DNA from: Eucalyptus grandis
Lineage: Eukaryota; Streptophyta; Magnoliopsida; Myrtales; Myrtaceae
NCBI RefSeq assembly: GCF_016545825.1
Contig: NC_052620.1
Span: 744,001-808,000, forward strand
DNA length: 64,000 bases
Direction of reading: 5' to 3'
Shown here: in pieces, positions 57,083-64,000 of the stretch
How positions within the stretch are numbered: the first letter of the stretch is position 1
Layout of the letters: every line of letters starts with the position of its first letter
The notes under the pieces: generated by a model
What the model was told of the DNA's origin: nothing
What the model saw: only the letters and a program-made list of their open reading frames with translations
The model's database searches: none
Position numbers and translations under genes: made by a program

Positions 57083-58532
57083 AAGTAAACAAACAAAAAG
57101 AAACACGTTCAATCTGCCTAAATTCAACACCAATCTCGTTGGCTAATCATCGCAGAGGCGGCCATCCTCGTTCGGTCCTCCTTTTTTCTCACGCCATTCT
57201 CGCTTTCTTTCGCTCCCAGCGCTTTCCGAAGCGAGGGGCTCGGCTCTCTTCTCTCGGGCCTCTCTTCTCTTTCTCTGCGTGGCTAGATTCTCGTGATTCG
57301 CTGCTTTCTATTTTTTGATCCCTCCCCGCCGTCCGTCGGGCCGGCGCGCTCGCTCCTCCGCCGCTGCTCCCGGGTGGCCCCCTCCCCTCCCGCGCGCGTT
57401 TTTCTCCAGGTGCGTTCCCCCGATTCCCAGCTCCCCTTCCCCTTCCCCTTCCTTTTCGCCGCCGCCGCCGCCGCGAGTGATCGCGGGCGATTCGGCTTCT
57501 TAAGCCGAGAAACGGCCAGCGTTTCCGTCGGAGGTTTTGATCCTGGCGCGGCCGGGCGGCTGGCTGCGGGACGGCGAGCGAGGTCAGAGCTCGCTCCGTC
57601 GCGGCGGTTTTGAGACGGCCGGGCGTGTGTCGGCTGAGCGCGGCGGGAGTAGAGTCGAGTGCTTCTTTTGTGTACGGATCGGCTCGCGTCCGCCTGTTCG
57701 TAGTTGCTTGTGCTTCTTTTGCGTGATGGAATTCGACGAAAACGCATCGTTGTTCGGTCGATGTTTCTGGCATGTCGACTTCGCCGGCATTGTGGTCCGG
57801 TACTGTACGGTACGGTACCGAGGATTTTCATTCGAGGGCGGAGCTGAGGCTCGTACTTAGGATTTCATCGGTTTTCTCAGAACGAGCAGCATCGTTCTAT
57901 CGTTCGTCGTCTAGAACGATATTAGCCATTTCAGGACCTGCAGATTGTTCATGTGATCTGATTCTTGAGGTGGATTGGATCCTTGTTTTTGTTTTTTCGC
58001 GCTGGCTGAGAGGACATCTAAGTGTCGCTTGGCATGATGACGGTAGAGACGTATGGCGTCTACGCTGAATGTGAAGTCTGAAGCAAGAATTCTTATGTTA
58101 TCCCCCCGGTTCATGAGATGCAGATGGAGGTGGAGTTGTGAGTTGTGAATTCTTTCTGTTTGGGAGAGGCGCGGCTTGCTAGCAATGTCTTGTGTGCTGC
58201 TCATCCGAGTCTGTGCCCCCGATGGTGTGCCTTCTTTAGCTTTTTAGTGGACGCTAAATTAATCTAACTGAAGCCATGACTTGCGCTTCCTCGCCCCTCT
58301 CCGATTTGACCAAACATAATTGTCCAGCGACAGAGTGGAATCTACAAGTGTTCTTGAAGTAGTTTTGCTGTTTAATTATATCTTCAAGCTGCTTTTCAGG
58401 TCTACTGCACTTTTGTCGGGGGGGTCTTTTCAACTAAAATGGAGGACGGGCGACTCAAAAGTTGTTGAAACAGATGCGGAGCATCTTGTGCTTTCCATAT
58501 TGTGAACACTCGCTGAGAAGATTGTTGAGGAA
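57083..58532 (+). promoter_or_regulatory. Promoter, 5' leader and probable leader intron of the DUF707 gene
   Basis: GC-rich, with CCGCCG runs at about 57465, as in plant first exons. CTCCAG|GTGCGTT near 57410 is a donor-like site and TTTTCAG|GT near 58400 an acceptor-like site, so a spliced 5' leader is likely. Open frames here on both strands are compositional and show no family features. Confidence 0.4.
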
Positions 58533-61389
58533 ATGGGGAATCCTATGCGCAGGTTGGAACTTACTGATGGCTTATATTACCAGGAGAAGCGACTGTTCAC
58601 TGTTTCTGAGAGAATAATGTCTGAGTGTTACGGGCTGCCGAAAGTTATCTTTCTGAAATATTTGTCTTTCGGTGGTTGCAGCGCTGGGTGTAAAAAGTCA
58701 AATGACACCATGAGGCTGATAATAACGACATTTTTTGGAATCGTGTTTGGTTTCTTCATTGGAGTATCTTTTCCTACATTGTCTCTAATTAAGGTATCCC
58801 ATCTGTTTCCCTTGATTCATGTCTTCATTTTCATCTTCTTACCTTATTTGCACTATCCCTCTTATTGGAATCTTTGGGTACTTCTCTCCAGTTTAATCTC
58901 CCGACCAGCCTTCAGACTGCTCATGATGTCATGTATTCAGAAGACCCAAAAACAGGGCTCTCAACCCAAACAATTCTAAATTTGTCTGGTGAGAAGGGTT
59001 ATAATAGCAGCTCAGACCAAGCTCAAAATGGTACATCTAAGGTAAAAGCTCCTTAATTTAAGCTGAATGCTGACAGCCTATCTGGAAATGAGGAAGGCGC
59101 ATGCTGGAAAATTTTATGCCTGTCGCATGTGCTCTTGTTATTGGTTAATGTTTGAGGGTGTTTGACCATCCTGAATTGAAAGGCATATATCAGATCTGAC
59201 TTCATGGCTCTTATCATTGAAAACCTTTCTGCTCTATCCAGCATATGTAAATATCAGTGGATTTTCATCAATCATAACCGCATCATGGTTTCTGCTTTGG
59301 CTATCAACAAAAGAAAATACAGGTCCCCTGAAAGGAACTTAGGTCCTCTGATAGCAATTGTATATTTATAGTTTGTTTGAATAATGAACAAGCTGATGTT
59401 CTTCGTTCATCTCTGCTGTATCTCAATGGGTACTTATCTTTCTTCTTACTCAGAATTTTTAGATGTCGCCATGATTTTGTTACAGATTTGGGCCCCTTCA
59501 AATCCCAGGGGCGCAGAAAGACTGCCACCAGGAATTGTCACTGCAGAGTCAGATTTTTATTTGCGCAGACTGTGGGGTAAGCCAAGTGAGGTACGTCTTT
59601 ACCTGTGAATTAAATTGAGTTTAATCAGCAACTCAAAAGTTTTCTCAGATGTATAATCAATATGTCATCTTCAGGACTTAACCACTAAACCGAGGTACCT
59701 AGTGACCTTCACCGTTGGTTATAATCAGCAGAAGAATATTGATGCTGCTGTTAAAAAGGTTTTCTCTCACTCTGCAAGTTTTGCTCGTTTGCCTAGCATT
59801 TATTTCTGTTCACGTGCATTGCTAAATGTGCTCTTCTCACAGTTTTCAGGGAACTTTACCATTCTCTTGTTCCACTACGATGGAATAACAACCGAATGGG
59901 ATGAATATGAATGGTCCAAGAGGGCCATTCATGTGAGTGTTCGGAAGCAGACAAAGTGGTAAAGAACTGCTATCCATAGTGTGCAGTATATTTCCTGAAC
60001 TTTCTTGGGGCTTAGATTTCAATATCTCTCCTCAGGTGGTATGCCAAGCGGTTCTTGCATCCTGACATTGTGGCATCTTATGACTACATTTTCATATGGG
60101 ACGAAGACTTAGGGGTTGAGCATTTTGATGCAGAAGAGTAAGTGAGATAAATATATGACTCTCTTCTCCTATATACATTTCTTATAAATGGAACTCATCA
60201 AGTTTTGTGTGGTTGCCATGCCAGATACATAAAATTGATGAGGAAGCACGGCTTGGAGATCTCGCAGCCAGGTCTGGAGCCTAACAGAGGCTTAACATGG
60301 CAGATGACTAAAAGAAGAGGTGATGGAGAAGTCCACAAGTGAGAATTACGCCACCCTCGTTTTTGCTTAAAATTATGATCTTTGATTAGTAAGTTAATTA
60401 GACAGTACTTTTTTTTTTTTATTCAGAGAAACAGAGGAGAAACCTGGCTGGTGTACTAGTCCCAGCCTGCCCCCATGTGCAGCGTAGGAACTTTGAGCAT
60501 CATTATTAATTTTCCTTTTCTTCGATACTTCTTATTATCTTGTCACCACTAATTGTCGATGGAAATGGATCCCAACCAAATTTCACATTTGACATTTCCA
60601 GGTTTGTTGAGATAATGGCTCCAGTTTTCTCACGAGATGCTTGGCGCTGCGTGTGGCATATGCTTCAGGTCACCTGAGCATATTCAAATTTTGTACCCTT
60701 TACCTTCAATTTAAATTTGCCTCTTCCTTCTTTAATCTTGGAAGTGTGGGGATTTGCAGAATGACCTGGTCCACGGATGGGGTCTTGACTTTGCTCTTCG
60801 GAGATGTGTAGAGGTATGTGACCTGCATTTTGATTTCGTTTGTTTTTCAGTAATCGGCATTTCTACTTTTTTGTGTCTGATTATGCTGTGTTCCTGAACT
60901 ATCAAACGAAACAGCCAGCACACCAGAAGATAGGAGTAGTAGATGCTCAGTGGGTTGTTCATCAAGGAATCCCCTCACTAGGGAACCAGGTAGATTGAAA
61001 TACTAGTCATGTCATTCTGTTGTCAAGAGAAGTACTGACAATTCGGCAACTAATATCTTCGTAATGTTTCTTTTGGTTGACATCCTGCAGGGACGATTGC
61101 AAGATGGGAAGCCACCATGGCATGGGGTATGTAAAAGTTTACAAAAAAAGTTGGGCCAGTAATGCATGTGCCATCATTAGATTATACACTTGTCTCTTCC
61201 CCAGGAGCTGTTAAGTCTTTCAAAAATCGATTTCTTCGGAAGCTTATTCATAAATCGTGTTTTGGCATGTGACAGGTCAGAGAGAGGTGTAGGAGGGAAT
61301 GGGGTATGTTTCAGAGACGGATGGATGATGCAGAGAAGGCCTATTTTAGGTCAATCGGAATCGATCCTTCTCAGATGAAGTCTCACTAG
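58533..61389 (+). CDS. DUF707 family membrane protein
   Basis: Thirteen coding exons: 58533–58793, 58892–59041, 59486–59590, 59675–59758, 59843–59958, 60036–60137, 60225–60338, 60427–60483, 60602–60668, 60760–60813, 60915–60989, 61091–61126 and 61276–61389, total 444 aa with consistent phases. An in-frame TGA lies upstream of the ATG. The N-terminus has one membrane segment (RLIITTFFGIVFGFFIG), suggesting a type II endomembrane protein. The DUF707 domain includes YLVTFTVGYNQQKNIDAAV, LLFHYDG, DYIFIWDEDLGVEHF, GLTWQMTKRR, VEIMAPVFSRDAW and NDLVHGWGLDFALRRC. The DED acidic motif resembles glycosyltransferase metal sites, but no activity is established. Databases often carry the unproven label lysine ketoglutarate reductase trans-splicing related. 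Closest Arabidopsis relatives, from memory, are At3g26440 and At1g67850. Confidence 0.9.
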
Positions 61390-61710
61390 AGATTTGAATC
61401 GCCGCAGTGGATTCCCCAAGTCCATACCCATAGTCATAGGGAATAGCTAGTACCGCATATAGTTGTATATCCCATTAACGGGCCGCACAGCGCTATTGAT
61501 TCACCAATGATGGAATATTTCTCGCTATTAGTTGAAAATTGCTCTCTAGTTCTTTCAAGGGTTTAATTGGCTTAATACCACGGTCGGACTTCCACGGGTC
61601 TTGGACGCTGAATTATCACGAGTCTTGACCTGAAGCGCCTGCGTTCCTGAAAACAAAGAGATCATTTTGCGAATCAATTTCGATCCTACGCCCTTATTTC
61701 TCCAAGCTAA
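61390..61710. other. DUF707 3' flank
   Basis: No gene is seen; this is probably a 3' untranslated region and spacer. Confidence 0.35.
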
Positions 61711-62167
61711 TTATGTTATTATGTATAAGTAAAGCTGATAAAATGGGTTAATGTCCACCGACTCCTCGCCACAGATCTCCACTATGGACATGACCTCGGA
61801 TATGGGCCGGTCTGAGGCCGAGTGGTGTAAGGCCATGGCCGAACTCGAGGTCGGGAGGCGGTGGAAGAGAGGGATGGGGCCGGGGCTGGGCCGGTGGCCG
61901 TCGATGGAGATGTAAGAGGCCATCTCGAGCTGGAGCTTTGTCAAAGTCAGACATTAAGGCCTTGATGTACCTCTCCTGCTGCTCCACGTGCATGTCCGTG
62001 TGTCGCATTGCCACCCTGTCGTTCCCCTTCAACATCCAGTTGTCCGGGGTCCTCCTCCCGTGCTTAATCGCTTGGAGGGCAAATATCTCCAGCTTTCGTG
62101 GCGACCTCGATGGCTTCAAAGGGCCTGATGGCTTCGCAGAGTCTGCTGCGGGCGAAGGCGACCTCAA
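61711..62167 (-). pseudogene. Unrecognised reading frame broken by a frame change
   Basis: On the − strand a frame from about 62167 reads KLEIFALQAIKHGRRTPDNW, then VEQQERYIKALMSDFDK. Near 61930 its composition turns into an improbable His/Pro/Arg-rich tail. At the same point a second frame continues in a normal way: LQLEMASYIS, later SEVMSIVEICGEESVDINP, ending at 61711. Joining them needs a one-base change. There is no good ATG at the 5' end. I do not recognise the family. It may be a small plant-specific gene, a pseudogene, or two unrelated chance frames. Confidence 0.3.
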
Positions 62168-62182
62168 GGCTATGCGTAATCA

Positions 62183-62204
62183 TCTCTCTCTCTCTCTCTC
62201 TCTC
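62183..62204. repeat. (TC)11 microsatellite
   Basis: A CT run between the DUF707 and RING genes. Confidence 0.85.
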
Positions 62205-62865
62205 AAAGCAAGAATTGAAGCCTGATTAGAATTAGCTACGGATCAATTACGTGCGGATTCATTTTAGAGCCACCCAAAACCTGACACGTCCCGCCTGTTT
62301 AAGAGGCGTATATCACTCCGTCGGAGCCCAATACTTCCAAGGATATTACAATCAGGTCATTGTCGAGGACTTTGACGAATATCCTCTGATCGGAAATGCT
62401 AGCAAACGATGTCCTTTCGTGGCTTTTGGTGATTGCTGAGTTTTGGATGCCCGTCATCGATTTGGACTCGGGATATTTCGAGGCTCTAAGCGGGTATGAC
62501 AACAATAGCAATCAAACGATCGGCTCCACGTGGCCGTTTCCGTCACGATCAAGGGAGTCCCCCACCAACATCTCATCTTCCCCGACCAAGTTGCGGCTCC
62601 TCATTCGTCGCGCGGTCGTCCCGACACGTGGCGACCGGCTCGCATCCTGCAGATCTCCGTACGCACCCTACACGTGTCCGCCACGTGTGACTCCGAACTC
62701 CCGATCGCCCCCCTATCCCCCCGACGTGACCCTGCCCGTCAAACAAAGATTCGTGGTTAAGAAGAAGGGCCTCGACCCGAAGCCCCGTGTGCTCTCGGGC
62801 AAGGGTCACCTCCATCGGTCGCCCTATGTTAGAGATCAGGTACTCTCCGGTGAAGTCTCCCTGAA

Positions 62866-62885
62866 AAGAGAGAGAGAGAGAGAGA
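62866..62885. repeat. (AG)n microsatellite in the 5' leader of the RING-H2 gene
   Basis: A GA run ending 20 bases before the start codon, similar in position to GA runs before other genes in the window. Confidence 0.85.
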
Positions 62886-62904
62886 AACAAAACGAAAAAT
62901 TCAA

Positions 62905-63282
62905 ATGGGTCTCTCAAACTTCCCGGGCCCTCCCGAAGGCTTGCTCGCAATGCTCGTGATGAGCATTGTCTTCGTGGCGGCCATGCTGTTCAACGCAGCC
63001 GCGTCCCTGCTTCCCGAAGAGGGCGAGCCCTCCTCCTCCGCTGGGGAGAGGAGCGGAGCCTCCACGGTCTGGGTCGGGCGGTTCGGGTCGCGGCGCCGTC
63101 GCCGCGGTGGCCGGAGGGCGGCGGCGGAGGAGGAGTGTTGCGTGTGCTTGAGCAGGTTCGAGGACGAGGAGGAGGTGAGCGAGGTGGTGAGGTGCGGGCA
63201 CGTCTTCCACAAGGGCTGCTTGGAGAGGTGGTTCCAGAATTACCGGTCCAACACTTGTCCCCTTTGCCGCTCCCTTTGCTAG
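62905..63282 (+). CDS. XERICO-like RING-H2 finger protein (probable E3 ubiquitin ligase)
   Basis: A single-exon gene of 125 aa. The start MGLSNFPGPPEGLL matches the N-terminal signature of XERICO-type small RING-H2 proteins. A hydrophobic segment (about 13–34, LAMLVMSIVFVAAMLFNAA) predicts one membrane anchor. A Ser/Glu and Arg-rich linker follows. The RING-H2 domain has Cys78, Cys81, Cys97, His99, His102, Cys105, Cys118 and Cys121, spaced C-x2-C, CGHVFH-x2-C and CPLC, so all eight zinc ligands are present. The protein ends four residues after the last ligand, shorter than Arabidopsis XERICO (about 160 aa). Family members act as E3 ligases in abscisic-acid and stress responses; the substrate here is unknown. 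At1g67856 is the relative I recall. Confidence 0.9.
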   Translation: MGLSNFPGPPEGLLAMLVMSIVFVAAMLFNAAASLLPEEGEPSSSAGERSGASTVWVGRFGSRRRRRGGRRAAAEEECCVCLSRFEDEEEVSEVVRCGHVFHKGCLERWFQNYRSNTCPLCRSLC

Positions 63283-64000
63283 CTCTTAGACCGAATCCTT
63301 GGAGCTTATATTCGCCAGGTTTAACATCACTATCTATTATTCTGCTGCTATATATCCCTTCGTTTCTTTATACGCGCAGACGGAGGATTCGTCAAAAGAA
63401 TTCTGAATCTGCCGAGTCGATGTAACCCCAAGAGCATACACGAAATAAAGAAAATGAGGAGGATTTAGGGACAGTGTTGTTCGTGGGATTTCTCACGGTT
63501 TCTAGGGTTCTTTTTCAAATCCATGCAAGAGAGAGTTTTCGACTCGGAGCCGGCGGGATGCAAAGGTTGGAAGATCGAGCCCGTGTTCACGGTCCCGCTC
63601 CCCCGGATGCCTTCGCATGCATCCGGCGCATCTAAGATTTTTCCGCAAGCACAACTCCCCCTTTACCCGAGCAAAATGAAGGTCCTCGTCGCACTTCGTA
63701 AGTGCTCCTCCCATATATGTCAAGACTAGAAATCCCGTTCTTCATTTACGTTGGGAGGGCTACAAGGCCTGGCACAGCGCGGTTCTATATGAACGGTCCG
63801 AAACCCGGTTAAACTCACCCAGGGCTTACCGAGACCCTTCGAAACTCATTGGGCCGGGCCAAGTTTTCGGGCTCGAATACGGAAGCCCCGAAGCGGCACA
63901 GCCGGGCGCGATTACCATTTTGGAGGGATAAGAAAGAGGTGATGATTAACATATTTGATGATGTTCGATCTGTGTGTATAAAAATTAGAAAAGGGTTTTC
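63283..64000. other. Downstream DNA to the window end, nothing recognised
   Basis: An AATAAA at 63443–63448 may serve the RING gene. The small + frame at 63523–63729 has no family features. The GC-rich stretch 63740–63910 with CCGAAACCCGG and GGGCCGGGCC looks repeat-derived, but I could not define ends. Confidence 0.3.

Noticed and set aside
57189..57831. Arg/Ser-rich open frames on both strands upstream of DUF707
   Set aside because: They result from GC-rich 5' leader composition; no consistent frame use.
62396..62959. + strand 187-codon frame ending inside the RING gene
   Set aside because: It is out of frame with the RING-H2 protein, whose eight zinc ligands are clear, and shows no motif of its own.
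1..64000. CRISPR arrays, bacterial operons, prophage or insertion sequences
   Set aside because: All direct repeats seen are microsatellites, transposon sub-terminal repeats or gene duplications. Genes carry spliceosomal introns.

Overview
This window is plant nuclear DNA, from a core eudicot. Genes are interrupted by GT–AG introns. Dinucleotide (CT/GA) and (ATT) microsatellites are common, and small non-autonomous DNA transposons sit in most gaps. A cytosolic tRNA-Arg(ACG) and a long GDSL tandem array are present. The organism cannot be fixed from sequence alone; a Myrtaceae tree such as Eucalyptus is my guess and is unverified. All exon boundaries are hand-read from splice consensus, reading phase and protein continuity.

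Layout: (1) 0.9–4.5 kb, + strand: an MKP1-type dual-specificity MAP-kinase phosphatase. (2) 5.27–6.29 kb: a hAT-like element with inverted ends and near-perfect 8-bp flanking duplications, carrying a broken AIR12/DOMON-like gene fragment. (3) 8.9–9.2 kb, − strand: mitochondrial-type ribosomal protein bS21. (4) 10.3–14.7 kb: a decayed Copia retrotransposon on the − strand (two LTRs, PBS, gag remnant only), with a MITE nested in its 5' LTR. (5) 16.5–20.7 kb, + strand: plant eIF4B, in three coding exons with an apparent 1-nt frameshift in a C run. (6) 21.85–21.92 kb, − strand: tRNA-Arg(ACG). (7) 22.3–48 kb: six tandem GDSL/SGNH esterase units, all + strand with the same five-exon layout. Units 1, 3, 4 and 5 look intact, unit 2 has a frameshift in exon 1, and unit 6 has a nonsense codon plus a GDS-to-GSS change. 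Flank comparisons point to at least one further deleted unit near 38–40 kb and possibly another near 54 kb. (8) 48.4–50.9 kb, − strand: a clade-B PP2C with a MAPK-docking motif. (9) 51–57 kb: gene-poor, containing a hAT-like MITE and a copy of GDSL 3' flanking DNA. (10) 58.5–61.4 kb, + strand: a 13-exon DUF707 membrane protein. (11) 62.9–63.3 kb, + strand: a XERICO-like RING-H2 protein.

From memory, the gene order recalls two Arabidopsis segments that may be whole-genome-duplicate partners: At3g26360–At3g26440 (bS21m, eIF4B1, GDSL, DUF707) and At1g67820–At1g67856 (PP2C, DUF707, RING). The main interest is the GDSL array, where duplication, transposon insertion with a filled/empty site pair, gene death and gene deletion can be read step by step. 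I found no wholly new multi-gene system.
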